Shown piece by piece: positions 24,704-32,913 of a DNA stretch of 64,000 nt (positions are counted from its first letter, which is position 1; each line of letters starts with the position of its first letter). Under the pieces are notes generated by a model. It was not told where the DNA came from, made no database searches, and saw only the letters and a program-made list of their open reading frames with translations. The DNA is taken from NCBI RefSeq assembly GCF_014192055.1, contig NZ_JACHXM010000004.1, forward strand, positions 174,309 through 238,308. Reading direction: 5' to 3'. The DNA is from Halomonas organivorans (GTDB lineage: Bacteria > Pseudomonadota > Gammaproteobacteria > Pseudomonadales > Halomonadaceae). The position numbers and the translations under genes are program-made.

Positions 24704-25380
24704 GCGCCCTCGTCCGTCGGAGCCTTGTCCATGATGTAGCCGATGCCGCGCAGGGTACGGATCAGCTCGGGAAACAGCTTGCGGCGCAGGTGGTGCACGT
24801 GGACCTCGATGGCGTTGCTCTCCACGTCTTCGTCCCAGCCATAGACCAGCCGGGTCAGGGTGTCGCGGGTAAAGGCGTGTCCCGGGTGGCTGAGGAATTC
24901 CTGCAGCAGGGTAAATTCCCGGCGCGACAGCGTGACCGGTTCTCCGAGGTAGGTGACGAGGCGATTGCCGGGGTCGAGCACCACGCCGCGGTGGCGCAGT
25001 TCGCTGGTGACGTGACCCTGACTGCGTCGCAGCAGGGCGCGCAGACGCGCCTTGAGTTCGGCGACCTCGAAGGGCTTGGTCAGATAGTCATCGGCGCCGG
25101 CGTCCAGGCCCTGGATGCGATCCTCGATGCCGTCGCGGGCGGTCAGCACCAGCACCGGAACGCGGCTGCCTGACCGGCGCAGGCGCTCGAGCAGGCCGAC
25201 GCCGTCGAGCCGCGGCAGCCCCAGGTCGAGGATGACGGCGTCGAACGGCTCCTCGTCCTGCAGGGCATGGAGAGCGCTGATGCCATCGTCGAGGATGTCG
25301 ACGGTGTAGTGTTCCGGTTTCAGCGCCAGGCGAATGCCTGACGCCAGGCTGGGGTCGTCCTCCACCAGCAGTATGCGCAT
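24700..25380 (-). CDS. OmpR/PhoB-type response regulator, QseB-like
   Basis: A 226-residue two-domain regulator. The receiver domain has Asp8-Asp9 and phospho-acceptor Asp52 (ILDLGLPRLDG), with LTKPFEVAEL near residue 100. A C-terminal winged helix follows (VTLSRREFTLLQEFLSHPG, then RTLRGIGYIM). It is encoded 12 bases after the TPR gene and overlaps the kinase gene, so it is read from the same transcript as the enzymes upstream. It may regulate that operon as well as other targets. Confidence 0.94.
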   Translation of the reverse strand: MRILLVEDDPSLASGIRLALKPEHYTVDILDDGISALHALQDEEPFDAVILDLGLPRLDGVGLLERLRRSGSRVPVLVLTARDGIEDRIQGLDAGADDYLTKPFEVAELKARLRALLRRSQGHVTSELRHRGVVLDPGNRLVTYLGEPVTLSRREFTLLQEFLSHPGHAFTRDTLTRLVYGWDEDVESNAIEVHVHHLRRKLFPELIRTLRGIGYIMDKAPTDEGA

Positions 25381-25392
25381 GGCCTGTCCTTG

Positions 25393-26058
25393 TCAGTGAT
25401 CGAGCTGCTCGAGCAGGGCCTGCACCTCCTGGCGACGTCCGGCATCGGCGCGCTCACGGCCGGGGCGAGGCGCCGCCTCGAGGGCATGGCGCAAGGCCTG
25501 GCGAGCCTCCTGGTCGCGGCCCTGCTCATGCAGATAGTCGCCCCAGAAGTAGAGACTGTCGAGCCCATCGGGCGAGACGCCGAGCCCGCGCTTCAGGTAG
25601 CGCTCGGCTTTCTCGTCGTCGCCGAAGGACACCGGCCAGCCGGGCACCTGGTAGTAGAGCGCGCCGAGGCTGGTGTAGGCGGCGCCGTCGAGCGCCAGCG
25701 GATCCAGCGACAGCGAGGCTTCCAGCTCCTCGCGCGCCTGCTTGACCAGGCTCAAGGCGGACAGGCCGCCGCTGGCGCCGGCCTGGGTAGAGCGCACGAT
25801 ACCCGCCCAGGCGTGCAGCTCAGCGGCATCGGGGTGGGCCGCGACGGCCTGCTCGGCGCGTTCGGCCAGCGCCGCGTAGGCGTCTTCCTGCTGGTTCTCG
25901 GGCAGGTCGTAGCGAATTTCCGCCCAGCGCGACTGCAGGCCTGACAGGGCGTCGGCGACCTCGGGCTCCATGGCCAGGGCGGACGCCGCCGGCCAGGCGG
26001 TCAGGGCGGCCAGCGCAGAGAGAGCGGCAAGCCGGGAGGTGGCGAGACGATGCGTCAT
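25393..26058 (-). CDS. Exported TPR-repeat protein of unknown function
   Basis: A 221-residue protein with a signal peptide (MTHRLATSRLAALSAL, cleaved about ASALA) and helical repeats of TPR type in its second half (YTSLGALYYQVPG, AERYLKRGLGVSPDG, DYLHEQGRDQEARQALRHAL). It is probably periplasmic. Its start overlaps the SDR stop (ATGA) and its stop is 12 bases from the response-regulator start. TPR proteins commonly act as scaffolds. Here it may link the enzymes to the envelope sensor, but that is speculation. Confidence 0.8.
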   Translation of the reverse strand: MTHRLATSRLAALSALAALTAWPAASALAMEPEVADALSGLQSRWAEIRYDLPENQQEDAYAALAERAEQAVAAHPDAAELHAWAGIVRSTQAGASGGLSALSLVKQAREELEASLSLDPLALDGAAYTSLGALYYQVPGWPVSFGDDEKAERYLKRGLGVSPDGLDSLYFWGDYLHEQGRDQEARQALRHALEAAPRPGRERADAGRRQEVQALLEQLDH

Positions 26059-26885
26059 GGCGTGTCTCCCTTGGCGGGGGCGATGAAGCGGCGGATGGTG
26101 GGTAGCTGGCGGCGCAATGCGCGATCGATCAGCCCCGGGAACAGCGCGTTGAGGCGAGCGAAGATCGGCTCGGCGCCGCCCAGGCGAGTCTCCTTGCGGC
26201 CGCGCTCGATGGCTCGTCGCACCTGCACGGCTACCGTCTCCGGGGCGTCCATGGCGTTGCCCAGCGCCTGGTTCAGCTGCTCCATGGCCGGCGCGTTCAT
26301 GGCGGTACGGGTCGCCCGCGGCGCGACGTAGAGCACCTGGACCGGGGAGTCGGCCAGCTCGCGGCGCAGTGCCTGGGTAAAGCCGTAGAGCGCGAACTTG
26401 GTGGCACAGTAGGCGGCCTGGCCGGGATAGCCGATATGGCCGAACGCCGAGCCCAGGTTGATCACCAGGCCCTGCTCGGCACGACGCAGTTGGGGCAGCA
26501 GGGCACGGGTCAACTGCAGGGTGGCGGTCAGGTTGGTGGTCACCAGCGACTCCAGGGTGGCGTCGTCGGTGTCCTCGAACAGCGCCGCGCGGTTGGCGCC
26601 AGCGGCGTTGATCAGCATGGTGCAGTCCAACCGTTCGGCGGCCCTCACCAGCTGGGCGCGATCCTCGGCGCGGGTGAGGTCGGCGGGCTGGGCCGTGACC
26701 TGACCGGGGTGGCGTCGGCACAGGCGTTCCAGGGTCGCGGCGTCTCGCCCGGTGACCAGCAACTGGGCCCCGGCCGCGGCGAGTTCGTCCACCAGCGCCC
26801 GGCCGATGCCGCCGCTGGCGCCGGTGATCAAGACTCGCTGGCCGGGCCAGCCCTCGATGAGATAGTGCGGATCAGACCAGCGCAT
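26055..26885 (-). CDS. Short-chain dehydrogenase/reductase (SDR)
   Basis: Start placed at 26885 (MRWSDPHYLIEGWPG), giving 276 residues. The NAD(P)-binding motif GASGGIG is near residue 21, NAAG near 95 and the catalytic YCATK near 155. It would oxidise or reduce a carbonyl or hydroxyl group on the product of the neighbouring enzymes. It overlaps the diiron-oxidase gene by 14 bases and the TPR gene by four, so these genes are translated as one unit. The substrate is unknown. Confidence 0.9.
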   Translation of the reverse strand: MRWSDPHYLIEGWPGQRVLITGASGGIGRALVDELAAAGAQLLVTGRDAATLERLCRRHPGQVTAQPADLTRAEDRAQLVRAAERLDCTMLINAAGANRAALFEDTDDATLESLVTTNLTATLQLTRALLPQLRRAEQGLVINLGSAFGHIGYPGQAAYCATKFALYGFTQALRRELADSPVQVLYVAPRATRTAMNAPAMEQLNQALGNAMDAPETVAVQVRRAIERGRKETRLGGAEPIFARLNALFPGLIDRALRRQLPTIRRFIAPAKGDTP

Positions 26886-27564
26886 CGGTGAGCTCCCGGG
26901 CGGCTTCGCCCCCCGTGCAACGGGCCGTGACGCCCCGGAACATGGCGCCATAGAGGCGATAGACCATGCGCGCGGTCTCGATCACCGCGTTCAGGTCGTC
27001 CTCGTCGAGGCGGTCGATCAGTGTCTCGAAGAAGGCCAGGTGGCCGATATCCAGGTCGCCGTGCGAACTCAGGTAGCGCACGGCATCGTCGGGCAGCCCG
27101 AGGCTCGCCTGCAGCTGTTCGGCGGCGCGGGTGGCCAGCGCCGTGCTGGTGCCTTCCAGCACCTGGACCATGCCGAAGAAGGCCACCGGATTGCCGTGCT
27201 CGATGCGGTCGCGCACGTAGGCCACCATCAGCGCGGTGGCCGGGTCGGGTGACGCGGCGGCGGCTGCCTCAGGGTCGCCGCCGGCGGCGCGGATATCGTC
27301 GAGGATCCACTGTTCGTGGCCGTGCTCCTCCTCGATGTACTCCACCAGCGGGGCGCGCAGCCAGCCCAGCCGATCGGGCAGGCGGGCCCCGCAGGCCATC
27401 ATCAGCGGCACCGTGAAGCGCACGTGGTGATAGGCCTGGCCGAGAAAGGCGAGGTACTCGTCCCGGCCGACCTCGCCGTTCACGGCGCGGGTCAGCATGG
27501 GGGTGGCCAGCAGCCAGTCGCGGTCGGCGCGGGTGGCGTCCTGCAAGCGTTGATAGGCACTCAT
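26872..27564 (-). CDS. Heme-oxygenase-like diiron oxidase (HDO; TenA/CADD/UndA-like)
   Basis: A 230-residue all-helical protein of the iron-containing redox enzyme family. Start is 27564, overlapping the ligase stop (ATGA). The ligand set of heme-oxygenase-like diiron oxidases is present: E78-x-x-H81 (IEEEHGHEQW), E137 (VLEGTS), then H168-x3-D172-x2-H175 (SSHGDLDIGHL). This pattern is shared with UndA, BesC and CADD, which use dioxygen for decarboxylation, fragmentation or amine chemistry. Next to an adenylate-forming enzyme, an oxidation of a fatty- or amino-acid-derived substrate is likely. The reaction is unknown. Confidence 0.88.
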   Translation of the reverse strand: MSAYQRLQDATRADRDWLLATPMLTRAVNGEVGRDEYLAFLGQAYHHVRFTVPLMMACGARLPDRLGWLRAPLVEYIEEEHGHEQWILDDIRAAGGDPEAAAAASPDPATALMVAYVRDRIEHGNPVAFFGMVQVLEGTSTALATRAAEQLQASLGLPDDAVRYLSSHGDLDIGHLAFFETLIDRLDEDDLNAVIETARMVYRLYGAMFRGVTARCTGGEAARELTDALV

Positions 27565-29012
27565 GGGGTCACTCCTTGGCGGCTTGGGGGATGCAGCCAG
27601 TCGCGGTAGGCGGCCAGGATGGCCGTGCGGCGCAGGCGGCCGTTGGCCGTCAGCTGGTCGTTGTGGGGGGTGAAGGGCGCGCAGCGGCGCCACTCGCCCA
27701 CCCGGGCATAGTCGGGCAGGGTGGCGTTGGCCGCGGTGATCTCGGCGGCGATGGCCTCGTCGGTAAGGTCCTGGGCGGCGGGCACGATCAGCGCCCGGTT
27801 ATGGGTCATGGCCTCGCCGTGGACCATGGCCTGGGCGATGCCCGGGCGTGTGACAAGTACGCCCTCCACCCACTGGGGATCGACGTTGCGCCCATAGGCG
27901 GTGATGAAGACTTCGCGGCGACGGCCCTCCAGCATCAGTGCATCGCCCGCCCAGTGGCCGAGGTCACCGGTGGCATGCCAGCCCGTCACCGGCGGCTCGC
28001 CCAGGTAGCCGAGCATGGTGGCACCGCTCACCTCGACCTCTCCGTCGTCGCTCAGGCGCACCCGGGCATGAGGTAGCGGGCGGCCCACGCCGCGGGGGGT
28101 TTCCCCGGGGCGGTTGAGGCACACCACCGAGGCGCATTCGGACAGGCCGTAGCCCTCCGCCACCGGCCAGCCGTCGGCCAGGGCTCGCTCGAGCAGCGGC
28201 GCGGCGACTCGCGCGCCGCCCACCGCCACCAGCTGCAGACTCTCTGGCGCGGCAGGCGCGGCGTCCACCAATGCCTGGAGCTGCTGGGGCACCAGGATCA
28301 GGCTGTGGGGGCGATAGCGCTCGATGGCGGCCAGGGCAGTGTCGGCGTCGAAGCCGCTGGCCCCTTGCCAGCCGAGCTCGGCGGCGCTGGGAAGGGCCAC
28401 GCTGGCGCCGAGCCACAGCGGCAGATAGAGCCCGCCGAGGTTCTCCAGCAGGGTGGCCAGGGGCAGCATGGCCAGGTGGCGCTCTATGGTCACCTGGGCG
28501 ACCGCCTCGGCCAGGCTCATCGCCACCGCCAGCACGGCCTCGGTGTCGAGGCACACGCCCTTGGGCGCGGCGCTGGTGCCGGAGGTGAAGGTGATGCGGG
28601 TGGTGCCGGGATGCAGCGCCGGCGGCGTCGGCACCGCGCGGGTGGCGATGTCGGCCGTCTCGGTGGCGATGAACCCCAGAGGCTCGCCGCCGGAGCCGAT
28701 CCAGGCGTCGAGGCCGGCCCGTTCGACCAGGTGGCGGCGCTGGGCGTCGCCGAAGAAGGCCGGGACCGGCACCGCCACCCGGGCGTCGGCGAGCATTGCC
28801 AGGTCCCACAGTGCCCACTCCACGCCGTTGTCCAGCGCCAGGCCCACGCGCCGGGCGCCGACTGCCGCCAGCCGCGCCCGGCGCGCGTCGATCTCGTTGG
28901 CCAGGTCGCCATAGCTCAGGCGGCGTTGGCCATCCTCGAGTGCCGTGGCAGCAGGGTCGCGTTCGGCGTGGGTGGCCAGGCGGTCAAGGAAGCGTTCAAG
29001 CCGGTCGGACAT
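27561..29012 (-). CDS. Adenylate-forming (AMP-binding) enzyme of the thermostable-hemolysin cluster
   Basis: A 483-residue ANL-family protein. I use ATG 29012, preceded by GGAGGG five bases away; GTG at 29018 is the alternative. The P-loop is degenerate (TFTSGTSAAPKG near 149), A5 reads EGYGLSECASVV near 290, and WHATGDLGHW and EGRRREVFITAYGRN follow. At the C-terminus the usual catalytic lysine position reads LTANGRLRR, with Arg in place of Lys. It probably activates a carboxylic acid, but the loss of this lysine makes a conventional CoA ligase less certain. It overlaps the genes on both sides. Confidence 0.87.
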   Translation of the reverse strand: MSDRLERFLDRLATHAERDPAATALEDGQRRLSYGDLANEIDARRARLAAVGARRVGLALDNGVEWALWDLAMLADARVAVPVPAFFGDAQRRHLVERAGLDAWIGSGGEPLGFIATETADIATRAVPTPPALHPGTTRITFTSGTSAAPKGVCLDTEAVLAVAMSLAEAVAQVTIERHLAMLPLATLLENLGGLYLPLWLGASVALPSAAELGWQGASGFDADTALAAIERYRPHSLILVPQQLQALVDAAPAAPESLQLVAVGGARVAAPLLERALADGWPVAEGYGLSECASVVCLNRPGETPRGVGRPLPHARVRLSDDGEVEVSGATMLGYLGEPPVTGWHATGDLGHWAGDALMLEGRRREVFITAYGRNVDPQWVEGVLVTRPGIAQAMVHGEAMTHNRALIVPAAQDLTDEAIAAEITAANATLPDYARVGEWRRCAPFTPHNDQLTANGRLRRTAILAAYRDWLHPPSRQGVTP

Positions 29013-29631
29013 GATCACCCTCCGACGGTGCGCTCAGAAGACCGGCCGTACGCAGTCGCTCGCGGGCCAGTTGCAGGTCGCCGGCCATCACCCAGGGGTG
29101 CTGGTCGTAGTAGCGTCCCCAGGCTTCCCGCTCCGTGCCCAGCCAGGCGGGGTCGGCGAGGCGCAGCGGCAGCAGGTCGATGCCCAGCCGCCGAATGCCG
29201 TTGATCACCGCCGGGATGGCGGTGAACAGCACCCAGTGCAGCCCCTCGCCGGCCAACTGGTCGATGAGGCAGGGGAACAGGCGTGCCTGCAGGCCGCGGC
29301 GAATGCTCACCAGGTTGCCGATCTCGGCGATGTGCTCGCGGGCGACCGGTGCGCCCAGGGCCTGGCTCAGGCAAGCCTCGGCGGGGGCGTCCAGATAGCC
29401 TTCCTGGAACAGTCGTTCCCGGTGGGCGTGTCGCACGCCCACCGCGGCCAACGGCTGCTCGCTTTGCCAGAGGCCGAACAGGCGTGGCAGGAACTGGGAG
29501 ATGTGGGCATCGTGTTCGTCGGCGAAGCAGTGGGCCACCAACTGTTCGAGGCGACGGCGCTCCGACCAGTGATTGGCTTCGCGCCACTGGATCGGCGGCT
29601 CGGGAGTGACGCGAGAGGCGGGTAGGGGCAT
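28996..29631 (-). CDS. Thermostable hemolysin family protein (T_hemolysin, GNAT-like)
   Basis: A 211-residue protein with the family's conserved blocks: HISQFLPRLFGLW, FQEGYLDAPAE, IAEIGNLVSIRRG, HWVLFTAIPAV and WGRYYDQHPWVMAG. Start at 29631 has AGGAG eight bases upstream; the longer frame begins at 29673. The name comes from delta-VPH of Vibrio. I recall the fold being grouped with GNAT acyltransferases, relatives of LuxI-type synthases, so an acyl-transfer role is as plausible as hemolysis. It is the first gene of the run, and its end overlaps the AMP-binding gene by 17 bases. Confidence 0.85.
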   Translation of the reverse strand: MPLPASRVTPEPPIQWREANHWSERRRLEQLVAHCFADEHDAHISQFLPRLFGLWQSEQPLAAVGVRHAHRERLFQEGYLDAPAEACLSQALGAPVAREHIAEIGNLVSIRRGLQARLFPCLIDQLAGEGLHWVLFTAIPAVINGIRRLGIDLLPLRLADPAWLGTEREAWGRYYDQHPWVMAGDLQLARERLRTAGLLSAPSEGDHVRPA

Positions 29632-29705
29632 CGGGGCGTCTCCTTGACGTTTCCCCGACAGTGTGGCGGTCATAACTTAACCGCCCCTTAATTGCGGCTT
29701 TTATG

Positions 29706-29780
29706 TGGGTGGGGGGAGGAGTGAGGGGTAAGAGGTGAGGGGGAAGAGGGAAGAGGGAAGTGGTGAGTGATGAGTGGGGA
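29706..29780 (+). repeat. Purine-rich low-complexity tract
   Basis: About 75 bases on the plus strand are almost only G and A with scattered T, made of loosely repeated GAGGGGT, GAAGAGG and GTGAG units. It lies in the 254-base leader between the DsrE gene and the thermostable-hemolysin gene, both on the minus strand. No gene is seen here. Confidence 0.7.
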
Positions 29781-29885
29781 GGGCGGTGTGCGTGAGCGGT
29801 GCCCGCGGGCACTGTGGCCGGCGGGCATGACGGTTCCAGGGGCCGTCAGAATTCCTCCATCGGCCCCTGATACGGGAGACCAGGC

Positions 29886-30185
29886 TTAGGCGCGGATATA
29901 GGCCCAGCCGTCCGTCTGCAGCTCGGCCAGCGTGACCACTGCGGCTTCTACCTCGGTGAGCCCCTTGGGGTTGTCGAGCCCTTGGGCGACCAGCGAGTTG
30001 CGGCATAGCCGCAGCCGGTCGTCGGTGTCGTCGGGCTCGGCCAGGGCGGCGGCTACGGCGCCGCCGTTGGCGACGATCAGCACCTCCGCCTCGGGGCGGG
30101 CGCGCTGCAGGTTGCGGGCGTTGCGCCGGGCCCGCGACAGGGACTCGGCGGTGGGGGCGTGGAGCAGGACGCGCAGGTCGCTCAT
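29886..30185 (-). CDS. DsrE-family protein
   Basis: A 99-residue protein beginning MSDLRVLLHAPTAESLSRARRN with the DsrE/F fold pattern: a nucleotide-like loop, then VLIVANGGAV, CRNSL and GWAYIRA at the end. DsrE-type proteins carry or transfer sulfur, although many small members are uncharacterised. The cysteine in RLCRNSL sits where the active cysteine often lies. It follows the sulfonate/nitrate-type ABC importer by 16 bases on the same strand, consistent with a sulfur-compound uptake operon. Confidence 0.75.
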   Translation of the reverse strand: MSDLRVLLHAPTAESLSRARRNARNLQRARPEAEVLIVANGGAVAAALAEPDDTDDRLRLCRNSLVAQGLDNPKGLTEVEAAVVTLAELQTDGWAYIRA

Positions 30186-30201
30186 CGGGGCGTTTCCTCG
30201 T

Positions 30202-30966
30202 TCAGTGTTCGCCGATGGCCGCCTCGACGGCCTGCACCTGGTCGGCGAAGTCGGGATGGTCGCGGCGCTCGACGGTCGGCAGCGTCACCTCATGGCGTGC
30301 CACCACGCCGGCCGGCTGCCCCGCCGCCTGGCGGCCCAGCACTACCACCTGGTCGGCCAGCAGCACCGCTTCTTCGATGTCGTGAGTGACGAAGACGATC
30401 GCCGCCTCGGTGCGCTGGCGCAGGTCGATCAACTCCTGCTGCAGGCGCCGGCGGGTGATGGCGTCGAGCGCCGAGAAGGGCTCGTCCATGAACAGCACCC
30501 GCGGGCGAACCGCCAGGGCGCGGGCGATGCCGACCCGCTGCTGCTGGCCGCCGGACAGGGTGTGCGGCCAGCGCTCGGCATATTCCTCCAGCCCCACCAG
30601 CGCCAGCGGCTCCAGGGCGCGTTGGCGACGCTCGTCGCGGGACAGCTCGAGCCCCTCCAGGCCCAACTCCACGTTGGCGCGCACCCGCCGCCAGGGGAAC
30701 AGCCGCGGGGCCTGGAAGACCATCGACCAGGCGCGGCTGTCCCGGTCCTGGCCGTGGGGAATGTTCACCGTGCCGGCGCGGGGCGACAGCAGGCCCGAGA
30801 GGGCGCGCAGCAGGGTCGACTTGCCGACCCCGGAGGCGCCGACGATGGCCACGAACTCCCGGGGATGGACGGCCAGGTCGACGTCGTCGAGCACCGTGGC
30901 GTCGCCGAAGCCGAGGCGGATGCCGCGAGCGTTCAGCACCGGGATTGCGGTGTCGGCGGCGCTCAT
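30202..30966 (-). CDS. ABC transporter ATP-binding protein, SsuB/TauB/NrtD type
   Basis: A 254-residue ATPase starting at 30966. Walker A is GASGVGKST near residue 42, the Q-loop VFQAPRLFPW is next, the signature is LSGGQQQR near 139 and Walker B is VLFMDEPF near 158. The H-loop is VTHDIEEAV. It energises the permease at 30963-31715, whose stop overlaps this start (ATGA). Family members import sulfonates, nitrate, or pyrimidine precursors; the adjacent DsrE gene favours a sulfur compound. Confidence 0.92.
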   Translation of the reverse strand: MSAADTAIPVLNARGIRLGFGDATVLDDVDLAVHPREFVAIVGASGVGKSTLLRALSGLLSPRAGTVNIPHGQDRDSRAWSMVFQAPRLFPWRRVRANVELGLEGLELSRDERRQRALEPLALVGLEEYAERWPHTLSGGQQQRVGIARALAVRPRVLFMDEPFSALDAITRRRLQQELIDLRQRTEAAIVFVTHDIEEAVLLADQVVVLGRQAAGQPAGVVARHEVTLPTVERRDHPDFADQVQAVEAAIGEH

Positions 30967-31715
30967 GGCTGCCACCTCAGCAGCCGACGCTGCAGGCTCA
31001 CGAAAACGAAGTCGAACAGCGCGTACAGGCCGGCAATCGTCAGCATGTAGACCACCACGATGTCGGTGGCCAGCAGGCTTGAGGCTTCCATCATGCGCTG
31101 GCCGATGCCGGGGATGCCGAACAGCTCGGCGGCTACCACCGTCATCCAGCCCTGGCCGAGGCCGGCGCGCAGGCCGCCGAGGATGCCGGGGGCAGCCGCC
31201 GGCAGGCTGACCCGGGTGAGCCGCGACATGAAGCCGGTATGGCCAAAGGCCCGGGCCACCTCGTCGTAGCCCGGATCCACCGAGCGCACCGCGCTGTGGC
31301 TGGCGAAGTAGTTGATCCAGAACACCCCGATGCTGATGATGAAGGCCGCCGCCGAAGGGTTGATGCCGAACCAGATGATGGCGAAGGGAATCCAGGCCAG
31401 CGGCGGGATCGGGCGCAGCAGCCGCGCCAGCCAGGCGTGCACGGCGTTGAAGCGCGGCAGCAGCGCCGCCGCCACGCCCACCGCGATGCCCAGCAGCGAG
31501 CCGATCAGCACGCCCACGGCGTAGTGGGAAAGGCTGGCGGTGACCACCTCGAGCCAGATGCCGTCGGCGATCTCGGCCCACAGCACGCCGGGGATCATCG
31601 AGGGCAGCGGCACCAGGCTGCCGGGCAGCAGGCCGCTGCGCAGGGCCAGTTCCCACAGCCCCAGGAAGCCGGCCAGGCCGCACAGGCTCAGCAGGGTGCG
31701 CTTGGAACGGCTCAT
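30963..31715 (-). CDS. ABC transporter permease, SsuC/TauC type
   Basis: A 250-residue inner-membrane protein with about six hydrophobic segments. It carries the EAA-type coupling loop typical of the group (VARAFGHTGFMSRLTRVSLPAAAPGIL, in outline), near residue 155. It forms the channel for the binding protein encoded just upstream; the junction is again a four-base overlap. Substrate as discussed for the ATPase. Confidence 0.92.
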   Translation of the reverse strand: MSRSKRTLLSLCGLAGFLGLWELALRSGLLPGSLVPLPSMIPGVLWAEIADGIWLEVVTASLSHYAVGVLIGSLLGIAVGVAAALLPRFNAVHAWLARLLRPIPPLAWIPFAIIWFGINPSAAAFIISIGVFWINYFASHSAVRSVDPGYDEVARAFGHTGFMSRLTRVSLPAAAPGILGGLRAGLGQGWMTVVAAELFGIPGIGQRMMEASSLLATDIVVVYMLTIAGLYALFDFVFVSLQRRLLRWQP

Positions 31716-32740
31716 GAGCCGTCGCGCTCGCCGATCACGGCGTCATAGAGCGAGGTGTCGAACAGCGCGTCCAGGTCCACCGCCTGGCGCAGCGAGCCCT
31801 GCTCGAGCTGGAAGTCGTGCATGCGCCGGGTGCCCTCGCGGATGGCGTGCGGGTCGGCGACATAGTTCGACGACGGCGAGGCCAGGGCCGTTTCGACGGT
31901 CTCCAGCGGGATCAGGCGCTTGCCGACGAACTCGCGTACCGCCGGGGCAGCGGCCTCGGGATCCTCGGTGAGCATCTCGGTGGCGCGCAGGTGCAGTGCC
32001 ATCAGCGTCTTCATCGCCTCGGGATGTTCGGCCAGCGTCGCCTCGCGTGCCGCCAGCACGGCGCCGGGCTGGCCGGGCAGCATCTCGTCGGCGCGGGCCA
32101 CCACTCGGGCGCCGTCGTCGCGCTGCTGCACCGTGGTGAGGATCGGCTCGAGGATCGAGGCGGCGTCCACGGCGCCGGCCAGCAGCGCCTGCTGCACTCG
32201 GTCGGCGCCCATGGCGACGATGTTCACGGCGTCGGTGCCGATGCCCAGCTGCTCGGTCAGCCAGTAGCGCAGCACGGTGTCCGGTACCGAGCCCTGGGGA
32301 AAGGTGGCGATCTTGGGTGGGCGCCCCTGGGCCTCGGTAAAGCGGGCGATCGCCTCGGCGGCGTCGTCGGTGGCGGCGAAGTCCTCGGCCAGCGGCCCGC
32401 GGGCCACCAGGCCGATCTGCTCGCGGATGCTCGAGGCCAGCACCTTGATCGGCACGCCGTTGGCGCGGGCGACCATGGCCGGGCCGATGCCGAAGTACAT
32501 GACGTCCAGCTCACCGGACGCCAGTGCCTGCACCATGGCCGGGCCGCTGGAGAAGCGGGTCAGTTCCAGGTCGAGGCCGGCCTCGTCGGTCCACCCCTCG
32601 CCTTCCATCACGAACAGCTGGGCGACGGGCAGGATCGGCATGTAGCCGACGTCGAGGGTGGTGTCTTCGGCCTGGGCCTGACCGACTGCGCCCAGGGAGA
32701 GGGCGGCCAGCAGTGCCAGGCGACGGATATGGCGCAACAT
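31712..32740 (-). CDS. ABC transporter substrate-binding protein, NMT1/SsuA/TauA type
   Basis: Start at 32740 (MLRHIRRLALLAALSL) with GGTGGAG upstream, giving 342 residues. The signal peptide ends AQA. Mature motifs (DVGYMPILPVAQLFVMEGEG, SGPAMVQALASGELDVMYFG in outline, ATFPQGSVPDTVLRYWL) are those of taurine/sulfonate/nitrate-type binding proteins. It is the promoter-proximal gene of the four-gene unit SBP-permease-ATPase-DsrE. The inverted repeat CTTAT-TCC-ATAAG lies about 50 bases upstream of the start and may be an operator. Confidence 0.9.
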   Translation of the reverse strand: MLRHIRRLALLAALSLGAVGQAQAEDTTLDVGYMPILPVAQLFVMEGEGWTDEAGLDLELTRFSSGPAMVQALASGELDVMYFGIGPAMVARANGVPIKVLASSIREQIGLVARGPLAEDFAATDDAAEAIARFTEAQGRPPKIATFPQGSVPDTVLRYWLTEQLGIGTDAVNIVAMGADRVQQALLAGAVDAASILEPILTTVQQRDDGARVVARADEMLPGQPGAVLAAREATLAEHPEAMKTLMALHLRATEMLTEDPEAAAPAVREFVGKRLIPLETVETALASPSSNYVADPHAIREGTRRMHDFQLEQGSLRQAVDLDALFDTSLYDAVIGERDGS

Positions 32741-32787
32741 GGGGATCTCCACCGGAATGCGAATGGATCCATACTAGCCGGCATGAG

Positions 32788-32800
32788 CTTATTCCATAAG
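32788..32800. promoter_or_regulatory. Inverted repeat CTTAT-tcc-ATAAG upstream of the sulfonate-type ABC operon
   Basis: A perfect 5-3-5 palindrome lies 48 bases before the binding-protein start in an AT-rich promoter region. It could bind a sulfur- or nitrogen-starvation regulator. No factor can be assigned from sequence. Confidence 0.4.
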
Positions 32801-32857
32801 CCTCGGCTAGGAAGATTTGTTCATACTCATATGTTCTTTACGCGTCATACGGCAGGC

Positions 32858-32892
32858 CGAAAACGACGACGCCGGCCCGAAGGCCGGCGTCG
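32858..32892 (-). terminator. Hairpin terminator after the peroxiredoxin gene
   Basis: On the minus strand CGACGCCGGCC-TTCG-GGCCGGCGTCG is followed by GTCGTTTTCGG. It lies just past the stop of the peroxiredoxin gene at 32914. Confidence 0.8.
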
Positions 32893-32913
32893 GTCGAGTG
32901 GTCAAGGGGCGGC

